Origin: Megalopta genalis
Taxonomy: Eukaryota; Arthropoda; Insecta; Hymenoptera; Halictidae
Direction of reading: 5' to 3'
Length of the DNA: 64,000 nucleotides
Assembly (NCBI RefSeq): GCF_051020955.1
Contig: NC_135013.1
Coordinates: 32,506,802-32,570,801, forward strand
In this document: in pieces, positions 1 to 12,242 of the stretch
Numbering within the stretch: the first letter of the stretch is position 1
How the letters are laid out: every line of letters starts with the position of its first letter
Translations under genes and position numbers: made by a program
Notes under the pieces: generated by a model
Databases searched by the model: none
Told to the model about the DNA's origin: nothing
The model's input: the letters and a program-made list of their open reading frames with translations, nothing else

Positions 1-10
1 CGAACTTTGG

Positions 11-60
11 CCTTTCCCGTTCGATTGGCGACTGCGCGGCGCCGCTAAACCGTGCCATTT
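11..60 (+). repeat. Diverged end of TTAA family G
   Basis: The segment beginning CCTTTCCCGTTCGATTGG and ending near CCGCTAAACCGTGCC aligns, with scattered mismatches, to the left end of the family G units at 14043-14719. The shared landmarks are CCTTT, TTCGA/CTCGA, TGG.GACT and GGC.CCGCTAAA. It is cut off by the window edge, so no TTAA or second end can be checked. It could be chance similarity, but the order of landmarks is kept over about 45 bp. Confidence 0.35.
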
Positions 61-336
61 TCGAAAGAATTCTTACGCTAATATTTGCCCGCTCCGGACA
101 GACGTCTTGGATACCTCGCGCGTTACCCTACTTACGCTGTTAATCGAATTAACGGCGGATCGCGGATTCGAGAATATCGACGCGTTTATTTCGGTTCAAC
201 GAGATCGTTGGGGGAAGAGAGGAATTTCTGTTTGGCTATCGATGCGAACAATTTTTATTTTGCGCAAAGATCCGCGGATTAGATGTTGCGCGAGTTTCTT
301 TTACCAGAAACTTGACAGCGAGCAATTTAGAATATT

Positions 337-484
337 TGAGCCGTTTATTTTGAAAGTGGCATAAGTCACTTTTTGTCTTTTCTTTTTTTTAAATGAGAAG
401 ATACCGTTCAATTGTAATTAGTGCTACCGTTAACTCGATTTTTTTGAAAAAGTGACTTATGCCACTTTCCAAATAAACGGCTCA
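337..484. mobile_element. MITE-D copy 1 (foldback)
   Basis: Terminal inverted repeats of about 35 bp run from TGAGCCGTTTATTTTGAAAG through GTGGCATAAGTCACTTTTT and return in reverse complement ending AAATAAACGGCTCA. The centre is an A/T-rich loop. Near-identical copies lie at 41585-41722 and 54736-54882. It has no coding capacity. It is a non-autonomous DNA element of unassigned superfamily. Confidence 0.8.
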
Positions 485-749
485 TTTGCGACAATTCTCT
501 CTCAATCTGTCGCCGTACTTCGACGAGTCCGAGCCGCGATGAAGATTTCTAATATAACAACCTGTTAAGTATGAACGTTATCTCGATTCTTCACGTGTTA
601 TCAATATTCAAACGTTCAAATAAGTATGCGTGTGCGTGTATATACAAGAAACATAAATCTTCCGTTCCCTTTAACGTAAGAAAACGATCGCAATCGCGAA
701 AGCTCTAGCCGGCGTATTTGCGAAGAAAATGGCACGGCAAAGGGTGAAG

Positions 750-752
<3 letters not shown>
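485..752. other. Unique sequence, nothing recognised
   Basis: Mixed-composition DNA between MITE-D and the AC microsatellite. No open frame with coding character and no repeat shared with the rest of the window was seen. Confidence 0.5.

Positions 753-785
<33 letters not shown>
753..785. repeat. (AC)n microsatellite
   Basis: About 16 uninterrupted AC dinucleotides. The minus-strand frame covering it reads Cys-Val repeats and is not a gene. Confidence 0.95.
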
Positions 786-787
<2 letters not shown>

Positions 788-1142
788 GGTGATATTGAAA
801 AAGTAATATCTGAGAGCGGGTTGAGAATTCGATTCGAAATGTTACGAACAGCCGAGCTCCAATTTCGCACGCACAAAACGGAAATATAAGAAGTGGTTTA
901 ATTTGCAGTTGAAATCGTTTCGACTGCAACGGGTTAGTAATTATCGGAAAATTGCTGGATCTCGATTTAAAGCGATGCTTCGGCCAGCGACGAAACGAAG
1001 GCAGGAATAGTACAGCGTCGAAAATAGCCGCGCGGCGATGAGGGGTTGAAGAACGGCCGCGATCTCCTGTCATTTTCCAGCAGCTGGTTCCTTCGCCGGC
1101 ACCGATCGCTACGATAACGGGCGTTCGCATGCGCGCCCCCTA

Positions 1143-1570
1143 TCAAATAATAGGGGGTAAATATTAAATATTATATTATATTATTTTGTTATATTATTAT
1201 AATATATTGTACTATTTTATTGTATTATAATAATATATATTATACTATTTTATTATATTATTATAATACATTATACTATTTTATTATATTATTATAATAT
1301 ATTATAGTAGATTATATTATACTACATTATATTATTATATTATTATAATAGATTATACTATGTTATTATATTATTATATTATTATAATAGATTATACTAT
1401 TTTATTATATTATTATAATATATTACACTATTTTATTATATTATAATAATATATTACACTATTTTATTATATTATAATAATATTTATTATACTATTTTAT
1501 TATGTTACGATAATATATTATACTATTTTATTATATTATTATATTATATTATATATTATTAAATAATAGA
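1143..1570. repeat. AT-rich minisatellite
   Basis: Degenerate tandem repeats of roughly 28-32 bp built on TATACTATTTTATTATATTA. There is almost no G or C for 400 bp. It contrasts sharply with the GC-rich flank just before it. Confidence 0.9.
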
Positions 1571-4175
1571 TAATATCCTAATCGCTTTTCGCCTCGATCC
1601 GGCGTTTAACCGACGCACCGATTCACATCGAATCGTCGAATCGAGACTTGCACGTGTTCAAGGAGCTCGACTGTCGCTCAATAATTTTCGAGCAGGGGGC
1701 GCGAGACACTCGGTTCTTTCTCCAGAAAGTAGACGTATCTGCCCCTCAACCCTTTCACGAACACAATATGAATTATTATACGAATTATTATCATTATATG
1801 ATTTATTTTAATATTATAAAATCAACGTCACAACGATAATGCTATTACGATCGCAACGTTATTCGAAGGCTTGGCCACGCGCTGAAAATCGTACCCCTAA
1901 AAAATGCCTACGAAATTCAAGCACAGTTCGTGTCCGGCTATTGCGACACCGCTTGTAACGACAGACCATATATCGCATCCTACTCGCTTAATTTTCCTTA
2001 CGGCAACGGTTCGCTCGTAACGACGTAATTTCTCCGTCCCCCGGAAGTCGTTATACGCGGACTTCGCTGTAATTTGATTAATGAAACTGAACCGAGAAAG
2101 TGATCATCTATCACAGTGGACGGTATTTTAACTCGTCCGCGTTCTAAGCTACCGTGGTAAAATTCCGTACGCTCGACTGCGTTACAACAGCAACAACAAA
2201 AAGGAAAAGAAGTAAAAAAAAAATAAAAAACGAGCCTTGAAAATATCCGCGCGACACTCGACGCGTGAATTTATGTCACGAAAGCCCTCGGACGAGGCTA
2301 AAGAATGCATCGTCGCATGCATCGGAAACATAGAACGACGAGCGAGCAATTACGAGAGGCGCGCCGCGGGCGCGAACGCGCGCGCGCGCGCGCTCAGAGA
2401 TCCGGCGATAATTCCGATTAGAAAAGGACTCCGGGCGCGATAAAAGTCACGGGACGTCTGCCAGACGGATAAACGCGTATAAACCTAGTTTCGTTCGGCC
2501 GATAAATCAGGGCCGATCGCGTCGAACGAGGGTAAACGCCGGGGTTTACGAGGACGGAGAGAGCGAGAGAAGACGAGCGAGAGAGCGGATCGCGTCGCGT
2601 CGCGAACGATCGACGAGCGTGCCGTAAACGAATCGTTCGATCGGCCTCGAAATTGCCTAAATTAGAAAACTGATCGGCGGCCATTCCGTTACGCAGGATG
2701 CACCGTCGCCGATGCGGGGGAAGGGGGGGAGGCGTTTTACGCGCGTTTAATTGTCCCGGCTCGCAAAACTCGACGGCCGCCTAAATGAATCACGTTGCCG
2801 GGGCAACGATGGCTAACGAATTCGATGCTTCATAAGCGGTGAGCGAAATTACACGGCTGTTTTACTTGGCGATTTTTAACGCGATTAAAAGCGAGCACGG
2901 CCGCGCGGCGCGATACACGCCGCTCTTTCGTAAACAGCCATTGTGCCGGCTATCGGCGTGTCGGCGTCGAACAAAGCTGCAGCCGCGCGATCCGTTTGCC
3001 CCGGATCGTTTGTTCATTATGGTCGAAGCCGAGAGGAGCTCGCGGAAAACTGTACTAACCCGGCGCCGCCCTAGGATCGAGACCGGCCTTAATCGAATAA
3101 TTAAATCGTTTCCGCTCCTGGCCGATCGCCGCCGCGGAATATAATATTACCGGCTGCGAATCGAATTTCCTCGGCGGGCCGGCGTCGAATTATTAACGAG
3201 CAGTCCGCAAATATCCTTGGATATTGTTAGACCGCCGTTGCTCGCGAACGAGCAGCGAATTTCTTCGATCCGGAGATCGTCGTTCGCCGGTCTTCGCCGG
3301 ATGATTGAGCTAATTTGAAAATAACGATGCGAAATCGAGAGGCTGCGCAAGCTCGGACCGATGTTTCGAGAAAGTGGAAACCCTTCCGCTCGTCTTCTTC
3401 ACTTCGTCGCGGATCCTCTATCGATTTCATTTTCGTTCGTTTATATTTGGAAGCGAGATACAGGCACGAATCTCTTGGAAATAGCGTGTCTGTCGTTATT
3501 CTCGCGATTACCGTTGCATTGTGCGTTCGACGAATGATGCGTCGAGATTTGCTGGTAACGTATCGTTGAACTTTCGAGAATTGTGCGAAAAATTCCTTGA
3601 CTGACCTTGACATATCATTGTTACCGAAATAAATTCGTGAAAGTAAAAAGATCTTGAAAGCTTCAAAATTAACCGCTGAAAGAAAACGCGTAGGAAGTGA
3701 TTGTGCAACGAAGGATGAGAGAAGAAATTATTCGAAATTATTTAAAACGAAGAAATAGGTCTCATGTTAGGCACCTTTGGCCTGTCGATTCATCGATCAT
3801 TATTATTATTTATTATTATTCACATTATTAAAAGACAGGCTTGCGGTGTCGTGGAAACGACGAGTGGATTCAGACGTTCGCGATCAGACCGCCGCGCCGT
3901 CAATTTAGCTCCGCCGTAAGAGAAGGTTGTTCACCGGTCTCTTGGAGGATTTAAAATTCTCTACGACCTCGTGCATATAGCGACGGAGGCGCAACAGCCT
4001 GCTCGTGGATCTTGAGAATTTCGGGAACGCGACTTCTCGTACGAACTTCTCTTCGTAGGGGCCGGGTACTCCACGCTTCCGTACTTCCGCTGAACTTGCA
4101 GGAATTATTCGAGTTGCACAAGTCGATCCCGACGAGAGACGGTTCTTAGAAAATTATCGGGCGCTCGAAGCTGAA
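1571..4175. other. Non-coding, CpG-rich in parts
   Basis: No convincing gene. The block holds a short alternating CG run near 2368-2392, a (TTA)n run near 3799-3830 and many CpGs. Its several overlapping frames (for example 2237-2443 and 3227-3613) are Arg/Ser-rich and open on both strands, as expected for GC-rich non-coding DNA. A distant regulatory role is possible but has no sequence support. Confidence 0.5.
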
Positions 4176-4179
4176 GGTG

Positions 4180-4645
4180 CAGATGGAAAGACAGAGAGAG
4201 AAGGAGAGGGAGAGAGAGCGAGGAGGAGAGAGAAAGACGAAAATGGTGGGAGGAAAGAGAGAGAAGGAGAGCGAGAGAGGAGAGCGAGAGAGGAGAGCGA
4301 GAGAAGGAGAGCGAGAGAAGGAGAGCGAGAGAGTAGGAGAGCGAGAGAGGAGAGAGCGAGAGAGTAGGAGAGCGAGAGAGGAGAGCGAGTGAGCAGAAGA
4401 GCGAGAGAGGAGAGCGGGAGAAGAAAAGCGAGAGAGTAGGAGAGCGAGAGAGGAGAGCGAGAAAGTAGGAGAGCGAGAGAGGAGAGCGAGTGAGCAGAAG
4501 AGCGAGAGAGGAGAGAGCGAGAGAGGAGAGCGAGAGAAGGAGAGCGAGAGAAGGAGAGCGAGAGTAGGAGAGCGAGAGAAGGAAAGCGAGAGAGTAGGAG
4601 AGCGAGAGAGCGAGAGAGGAGAGCGAAAAAAAGAGAGAGAAAGAC
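4180..4645. repeat. GA-rich higher-order repeat
   Basis: A purine tract on the plus strand made of GAGAGCGAGAGA blocks with recurring variants GTAGGAGAGCGAGAG and GAGGAGAGCGAGAG. The same higher-order blocks reappear at 51885-52395. The frame through it reads only Arg, Glu, Gly, Ser and Lys. Confidence 0.95.
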
Positions 4646-6640
4646 TAAAAAAGTAATTGCCGAAAACCTAGATCAAGAACCACTCCAAGATTTTCAAGCG
4701 CGCTGATTTCAGCGTTTTCAGAAGCGCGAGCGCCGCGCAATTCCGCGAGCGCGGCGCGATTCGGCGCGCGGCGTAGAACGCTTCTGGCGCGTTGAAACGG
4801 TAATGGGGCGCTTTGTGTCGATGCAGTCTGTAGGTGGGTGTATTCTGCGGGTGTCGGATGCACGAGGATGGTAAATGAACGGATCCTCCGGGAGTGCAAC
4901 CCGGTCGGCAGATTTTCCTCTCGGCCATTAATAGTCAATGAGGCTGGCTGACGATCGTCAGAGCAGGAAAATTAAATCCTTCCAGCTAGGGAAACGCTCA
5001 GTTGCCATAAGGGTGATTGGGAGGGAGGGGTGGTGGAGGACGAGCAGAGAGAAGAAGGGACCGAACGAGAGCAAGGAGGAAGCCGTGTGTCGTCGGAAAA
5101 AAAGTCGATGCGAGTCGAGCGTGAATCCTTGTTTCAATGCGCTTCCGCTGGCAGCTTCTCCTTTTTCACACTTATATTCCGCTTATCTTCGCCGCGTGTT
5201 TGCTTATCCGATACGATGTTCTCGATTTTTCCACGAAGACGGCACCCACCACGACTGCCAACAGCGTTTTATTGAACCAATGCTGATCCTTTTGTTGGAT
5301 TATTGCGGGAATCGGGAAAATGTCCTTGCCGTGGTCGAGGCAATTATTCGACGATTATCCTGTGATATCTGTTCGTTCGGAAAGTTCGTTTCCTTTTATA
5401 TGGACTTAAGTTACGCTCAACTGGCACTAAACATGCACTAAAGACGCACTATGTCCGACGTGCAACCTCCTCGTCGCGTACCTTCGGTTATCGTGCTGTA
5501 ACTTCGCGAAAAAAAATCGCAACGACTTCATTCTACTCTCAAATTAAAGTGGAAGGTCCGAGCTTTGCGGCTCTGCAAACAGCATGCTCGAAAAAAATTT
5601 TTGCAACTCCACAGAGGCCGTTGAACTTTGCACTTTCTCGGTGATCACGAACATGTCCTCGGATTTAGGATACTCAGATTCAGCATAGCATATCGTGAGC
5701 ATGCACGATATTAAAAATTAGAATACGCTGTCATAAAGTAGAAATTTCAAGCTTGAATTTAAACCAACAGATCATGATTTTGTGACAGCTTTTAACGGAG
5801 TTGCAGCTGTTCAAAGATCGTCAATATCACGGCCGAAAATTGCCGATGCTTTAACTTTGTTGTCCAGTATATCGTAATTGGAATCGGTACGTAGTTTAAA
5901 TAAAGCCGATCTTGTTATTGTTGTTAAACGATGTACATTAGTCGCGTTTAGGGCTAGCCGGTTCCATTGTTACGATCAAAGATCCCCCAATTGTCGTAAT
6001 CGCGGGAACAACCGCGCGGAAAGAAGTTAATCGCGAGTCAAGAAATCCGTGGATTATTTCGACCCATCCGGCGGCCCCGGCGTTAATCCCCCGTTGGAAT
6101 TCTGCTTTCCACGCACGGACCAGATCCCTCTTCGTTAAGTACAGTTGTCCGGGGCAATCTCTTGTTCTTACCTCCGGAGAATCTTCTTCCCGGGGAGAAA
6201 GGACGCGCCTGTCGCGGCGCATTCGGCGACGGAGACGCGGTGCCTTGCTTTCCGGATCGTGGTCGCAGTTTCTCGGCGGTGCACTCGGGCCGTTTCTTGA
6301 CCGGAACTTTCCACTTAACAGGAGGTCCGCTCGGCCAACGTTTACGATGGCCCGAACTTCGCCATTATGAGGGAACCCGGGGCCCGCGTGCGTGCGTCGA
6401 GCCGCGTGGAATTGCCGCGAGGAAACCGGAAACGGAAGCCGGAATGCACGCAGCCGCGCATTTCCATAATTCCGGACCACTCGGAATAGTAACCTGTTAA
6501 CGAGTCGCCGGCCGTATTCAAATTCGGCGACTATTGTTTCTTATTTCCCTTGGCCCTCGAACTCTTGCATTCGATGCGTTTAGGGGTGATAATTAATCCA
6601 ACTACGCTGGGGCTTTATGAGCGAATTGGAATTGTTGCGA
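4646..6640. other. Non-coding unique sequence
   Basis: No gene recognised. The longest frames (4938-5441 plus, 5938-6480 minus) have no domain, motif or biased codon pattern I can support and overlap frames on the other strand. An alternating CG-rich patch lies at 4690-4800. Confidence 0.5.
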
Positions 6641-6658
6641 GCACCCAGGGGTGTTATT

Positions 6659-7150
6659 ATTTAGTAATTTGTAGTAATCTTATTAGTTATAATAGTAACT
6701 TTATTAATTATAGAAAATTTATTACTTCTAGTAACTTTATTAATTATAGAAAATTTATTATTTATAGTAACTTTATTAGTAATAGAAAATTTATTACTTC
6801 TAGTAACTTTATTAGTTATAGAAAATTTATTATTTATAGTAACTTTATTAGTTATAGAAAATTTATTACTTCTAGTAACTTTATTAATTATAGAAAATTT
6901 ATTATTTATAGTAACTTTATTAGTTATAGAAAATTTATTACTTCTAGTAACTTTATTAATTATAGAAAATTTATTATTTATAGTAACTTTATTAGTTATA
7001 GAAAATTTATTACTTCTAGTAACTTTATTAATTATAGAAAATTTATTATTTATAGTAACTTTATTATTTACAGAAAATTTATTATTTATAGTAACTTTAT
7101 TAGTTATGGTAACTTCATTAGTTGCAGTAACTATTTTAATTACTAATTCA
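6659..7150. repeat. 36-bp / 72-bp AT minisatellite
   Basis: About 13 tandem copies of a 36-bp unit of the type AGTAACTTTATTAATTATAG plus AAAATTTATTACTTCT. TTACTTCT and TTATTTAT versions alternate, which gives a 72-bp higher order. The unit length is a multiple of three, so a 198-residue open frame (6550-7146) passes through, reading a 12-residue Asn/Phe/Ile/Tyr/Arg/Lys repeat. That frame is a by-product of the repeat. Confidence 0.95.
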
Positions 7151-8177
7151 TAGTAACCTTATAATTTATTTGACTTGTCTTTTCAACATTTTGCCACGTA
7201 TAGATCACAATTTATGACACACACAGACAAAAGAAATGTTTCATATGCTCTCTTCTACATTGTATTTGTATTTCTGTATTCATTTGTTTAACATTGTGTT
7301 CTGTACGTAAGAAATATCAATATTTATTCACTGCATATAAGAATCTTTAACTATACAAGTATTATACAAGATTATATCGTCAGTCTCATCAAATTAATGC
7401 ATGAAAAGTATATACATAAATGCTAATTATAAATAATACTAATAAATAACGCTATAATAAAATACTATACCATAATAATAATAATAATAATACTATAAAT
7501 AATACTAAAAAAATAATAACGAACGTACGAAAAACACGGCCGATATTCGTCATATTACGCTTGTCGTTAAAGGACGAACGTAGCTATGAAAGAGATCGTA
7601 GCGCGAGGGGTACTAAAAATGATTACTATTACTTACCATCGATCATGCCTAGCCTCGGGGTCGTTTATTATCGCCGAAGCCTGTCTCGTCGGTGAAAATG
7701 TCGCGGCGAAACCAGTCGCCGTCGAGCCGGCGTCGGCGATTTCCATAGGACCGGCGATTTCCGACGATATCGGCGGAACCTCGCGGCGTTTTCAGGACCT
7801 CTGTCAGGTTTCAACGAGGGTGGAGGGGGAGGAGGGTGTCGAAGCAATCTGGAACGACAGCCGAGAGTTCGACGGTCGCGAAGGGTCTCCGAGTATCGAG
7901 GGTATTCAATAAGCGACAGCGGGTCGTGACCCGGGAACGTTTGTTTTCTTTCCGGGCTGGTCACGCACCGTTCACCGGCCCGGCCCGGCCCTTGAAGGGA
8001 TTCCTCCGGCCGGATTTCAGCTCTCGGTCCGGCCAGCTTCCCAGCTCGTTTCCCAGCGCCGGCTCTCCTCCCAGCGCGGCGTTTTACGCGCGAGGGCTGC
8101 ACGCTGGAACTAATTTCACGGCGATCCCTCCGACTCGTTATTAGATTTCCCGCGGCTAGTGTATACGAGCCGACGGA
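7151..8177. other. Non-coding: AT-rich then CpG-rich
   Basis: An AT-rich part (7151-7550) with an (AAT)n run at about 7471-7490 is followed by a GC-rich part. Frames on both strands of 7586-8144 overlap each other and show no recognisable protein. Confidence 0.5.
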
Positions 8178-8270
8178 GAGAGTCTAAGAGAGAGAGAGGG
8201 AGAGAGAGAGAGAGAAAGAGAGAGTCTAAGAGAGAGAGAGAGAGAGAGAGAGTCTAAGAGAGAGAGCAAG
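8178..8270. repeat. GA microsatellite with GAGTCTAAGAGA spacer
   Basis: Interrupted (GA)n with the insert GAGTCTAAGAGA occurring three times. Confidence 0.9.
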
Positions 8271-8578
8271 CATGCGAAGGAGAGTTCGCTTTGAACGAGA
8301 AGCCGGGAAGAAAAAAGAAGATGGAGGATCTAGCCGGGGGTGACTCGGGATGAGAAAAGTCATTGGGTATAGAGAGCGGACGTGGATAAAGGGCACCAGC
8401 GATGGGGTGTAGCTCATGGGGAAGCCATGGTAACTCGGGAATTACAACGACGTCTTCGAAAACCCCGTCACCCTGTGCGACCTTTTCAATGTTCGTTTTT
8501 TACATCGCGGAGGAACATTTTCTTAGAGATCGCAAAGTCTCGCGGAACTTTGGAACGCCTGTATCTTACAGGTACATC

Positions 8579-8940
8579 TACAGGATGTCCCAAAAATGTC
8601 TCGCAATCCGGAAATGGCGGGTTCCTCGGATCATTTGAAGCAACTTCTTCCTTTACAAAAATGTTCTCCGAGGCATCGTTAACGAGTTATTAAGGAAAAA
8701 CAGTGACCAATAAGAGTCGAGTACGGCTGACGCGAGGCGGCCCAGCCAACCGGCGCGCGAAGCCCAGTTCCGCTCATTGGCTCGGTCGCCAGCCGAGCTC
8801 GCCTCTCATTGGTCACTGTTTTTCGTTAATAACTCGTTAATGGTGCCTCGGAGAACATTTTTGTAAAGGAGAAAGTTGCTTCAAATGACCTGAGAAACCC
8901 GCCATATTCGGATTGCGAGACATTTTTGGGACACCCTGTA
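8579..8940. mobile_element. MITE-B copy 1
   Basis: Foldback of about 360 bp. It starts TACAGGATGTCCCAAAAATG and ends GACATTTTTGGGACACCCTG-TA. The inner arms carry TTGAAGCAACTTCTTCCTTT, CGTTAACGAGTTATTA and a CCAAT motif on each arm (GACCAATAAGAG and CATTGGCTCGG). TA flanks both ends. The short frames here and in other copies are only readings through the palindrome. Confidence 0.85.
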
Positions 8941-8943
8941 TAT

Positions 8944-9211
8944 AAGTGCACCTATTAAGAAACACCGCTCGATTGCAGCCCCTTTCTGAGACAGTGGCAC
9001 GAGCGATTCGATAAAAAAAAGTAGACAGAGCATACGAAAATGAACATAAAAATTTAACCCATATTTTTCAAGGTAGTTCTTTCGAAATTCGCTCACAGAA
9101 ACGCTGTTACGTAACAATGAACAATAAAAAAGAGATGTTCATTCGCATACGACTATTTCCAAGCAAGAACATACTGTTCCATATTATGCGCGCGTGTTGC
9201 AATTTTTAAAA
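8944..9211 (+). repeat. Family F monomer (diverged)
   Basis: Shares with the 12243-13137 array, in the same order, the landmarks AACACCG.TCGA, CAGTGGCAC, AGCATACGAAAAT, TTCACTCACA/TTCGCTCACA and the trailing CAAGCAAGAAC...CGCGCGT. It is a single diverged unit with the same right flank, directly abutting MITE-B copy 1. Confidence 0.7.
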
Positions 9212-9725
9212 TTACCGGGATTTATGGAACACTGGATTGCGGTACGAAAACGTCGCTGCCAAACAGGAAGATTATTATTCACCGATTATTTTTCATTCGA
9301 ATAAATATGTCCTGAGTTTATTACGTGATCTAGAGACATCAATCTATCAAACAACAGTATAGACATTAAACGGTAACACACATCTCGGTTGTAATGGAAT
9401 CGACGATGATCTTATACCCCCTGAAAAGCATTCCATAATAGGTACACTTTCACCTTAATCTTCTTCGGAAGGGTCGACAGGATGATTCGAAGTTCCCTGC
9501 TCGATCACACGTGGGAAACGTTCCACGATGCGTGGAACGAGGGGTGGGGGAAAACCCGAAGTTTTTCCATCGCGAAGATGGATTTTATCGTCGGTTCGGC
9601 TCGGTTTTCATTAATTCAGCTCGCCAGTGGCTCGCGGCAGCCCCTCGCGCGCCGTTGCCACCCCGTCCCGCGGATCGCCCCGGGGGAAAAACAAATTTAC
9701 AAGGAGAATTGTGAAGGGTATGAGC
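9212..9725. other. Non-coding unique sequence
   Basis: Nothing recognised. The overlapping frames at 9482-9733 and 9511-9714 lack support. Confidence 0.5.
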
Positions 9726-10393
9726 GAGATTAATAAAGAGAAAGAGAGGGAGAGACCGAGAGACAAAGAGTGAGAGAAAGCGGGAGGAAGAGAAAAAGAG
9801 GGGGAGAGAAAAAGAGAGGGTGAGGAAGAGAGCGGGAGAGAAAGAGAGAGGGAGAGAAAGAGAGAGAGAAAGAGAGAGAAAAAGAGAAAGAGAGGGAGAG
9901 AGAGCACGCGGGCAAGAAAGAGAGCAGGAGAGAAAGAGAGCGGGAGAGAAAGTGAGCGGGAGAAAAAAAGAGCAGGGGAGAAAGAGAGAGAGAAATAGAA
10001 TAAGAGAGAGAGAAAAAGAAAAAGAGAGGGAGAGAGAGAGCGCGCGGGAGAGAAAGAGAGAGGGACAAAAAAAAAGCGGGAGAGAAAGAGAGCGGTAGAA
10101 AAAGAGAGAGAGAAATAGAGTAAGAGAGAGAGAAAAAGAAAAAGAGAGGGAGAGAGAGAGCGCGCTGGAGAGAAAGTGAGCGGGAGAAAAAGAGAGCGGG
10201 AGAGAAAGAGAGCGGTAGAGAAAGAGAGAGAGAAATAGAGTAAGAGAGAGAGAAAAAGAGAAAGAGAGGGAGAGAGAGCACGCAGGAGAGAAAGAGAGCA
10301 GAAGAGAAAGAGAGAGGGAGAGAAAGAACTGGAGAAAAAGAGCGGGAGAGAAAGAAAGAGAAATAGAGTAAGAGAGAAAGAGAGAGAAGATCG
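9726..10393. repeat. Long GA-rich tract
   Basis: About 665 bp of nearly pure purine on the plus strand, built from GAGAGAAAGAGAGCGGGAGA blocks with a repeated AGAAATAGAGTAAGAGAGAG module. The minus-strand 328- and 183-residue frames across it encode only Ser, Leu, Phe and Pro and are artefacts. Confidence 0.95.
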
Positions 10394-12240
10394 CCGATCA
10401 GATAAAGGGGAGAAAAGGAGACAAACGAGACACACGAGGGATCCTCTGATATTCCGCGCGCGTCGCGTCGCCGCGTCGAGCCGCGTCGAGCCGAGCCGAG
10501 CCGAGCCAGGGAGCGGAGCTGTGACGCGGAACGGGCTGGAGCAGGGGTTGCCGGGTAACAGGGAGGTGGGATAAGAGTTCCCAGGGGTGCCTAGCAACAG
10601 GTTGCTATCCTAAAATTTCGACCACCGGCAACCAAGCAGCGGAGAAGGGATGGGAGCGTCGACTCTGTCTATCGGGTGTCTCGGAAACAACCGCGACCCT
10701 CGTTATTCTTCCACCGGACGCGTCCATCCGACGTGAATAATTCGAAGCTACGTTCGGCCGAACTTCGAGGGTCGCCGGTTCGATTGTTACAGGCGGACTG
10801 GTCGCGCTAAAAAGTTTGCCAAATTATTCTGCTCGGCTGAGATACCACGATTTTATTATATATCGCGTTCTATCTGTAACAGGGGCGGCCAAACTTTTGA
10901 TTACTACAACTTGTTTTTTTTTTTTAATTATAGGCGGCGAAAGATAGTGAATGGGGAGCGAAAGGAATATATATGTTAAACGAAATACACACGGATGAAC
11001 CCTTTCAAACATTCAACAAACGTTCAGTTTTGAACCCTGAAAAAAACATTCAGTTCAATCGAATTAGAATTGAAAGGTTAAATATAGCATAGCATCGATT
11101 ATTTTCTCGACACTCTTCGCGTTGCGAGCATCGCAATGAAATCAGTAAGATATAATCTGTCGGTGCACAAATTAATCTTCGATTCTGAACGAATAATTTC
11201 TCGTCGTGCACAAATGGTCGAAGCTTCAGTCAACGTGTTAACGGAGGTATGCACGGCGTTCTAGATTCTTTCATCCGATTACTAGACAGAAATTTACTAC
11301 ACCTGTTGCCAAATTTAGCTACATCTTCCGTCGTTACCGTGAATAATTCATCGAGCAACATAGCCGCGCGACGCCGTCCTTAAAATTCTGCTCGTCCGCC
11401 ACGCGGTCTCAGCCTGTCGACCCGAAGAAACGAAGAAGATGAAACAATAAATAACTAAATGAATATCCAAGGAGTACAGTAACGACGACAACGGGGATCA
11501 AAGGGGATCTAGAACCGTGGATCACGCATTGTGCTTTGGATCGGTCTCGGATCGACTCGGGGCGTGGATTTTCTAATTAACCGGAGCTTTGTGCGTTCCC
11601 GGCTCCATTCGAAAATGCTGCAGATTCTGGGATACGCGGGCAACCTGGAGGGCTGATAGAACGTTTCCGCTGCATCCGGCAGCTCTCGGATCTCGTTACG
11701 AGAGAGAGAGGGAGAGAGAGAGAGAGAGGGTTCCCCCGAATCCCAGCTTGCGAAATAAATTCTGCCGGGAGGATTCGTTCCGCGCCGCGGCTCCTCCCGA
11801 TATATTATCCGATGCGAGATTCAACGTTCGCCGAACGGAACGCAACGGCGAGCGTAAAAGAAACTGAAACGCCTGGTTTCAGGTCCTGTGACACACGTTG
11901 TTCGAGACGATCGAGAGACGCTAACGGTCGAGAGACGCTCGACGACGGCGAATCGATTCGATACCATCGGCGGAACAGCGAAACGAGTGGATTAACGATG
12001 GATTCCACGCAGACGCGTCGAGCCGCTGTTATTTGCTCAAGCGAATTAATATCTGGCTCTGTCGGCCGCGCGAAATTAATTCCGCCTCGTTACACGCGCG
12101 TAACGAACTTACGTCGTCCTGACGCGGCCTGGAATCGTTGGATTGGCAGCGGTCGATCGACGATTCGCGATTTTACAACGCCGGTTAAATCGCGCGTCGA
12201 ATGCTCGATCGTTAATATTTCTCGTTACTTTTGACATTTT
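10394..12240. other. Non-coding region with small repeats
   Basis: Holds a CGAGC/CCGAG pentamer run at about 10473-10506, a possible hAT end at 10880 and a GA microsatellite at 11701-11729. Frames around 11589-12234 are open on both strands, Arg/Ser-rich and unsupported. Confidence 0.5.
10880..10903 (+). mobile_element. Possible solo hAT-type end
   Basis: CAGGGGCGGCCAAACTTTTG resembles the CAGGGGTnnnCAAACT terminus of many hAT elements, as does 63012-63228. No matching right end was found nearby, so this may be a broken end or chance. Confidence 0.3.
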
Positions 12241-12242
12241 CG

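Noticed and set aside
6550..7146. 198-residue frame with a 12-residue repeat
   Set aside because: It exists because the AT minisatellite unit is 36 bp without stops. There is no conserved composition outside the repeat.
9611..10597. 328-residue minus-strand frame (and similar at 36960-38159, 45654-46286, 51786-52686, 26430-27243)
   Set aside because: They translate GA/CT tracts into Ser/Leu/Phe or Arg/Glu strings. Several phases and both strands are open, so they reflect repeat composition rather than genes.
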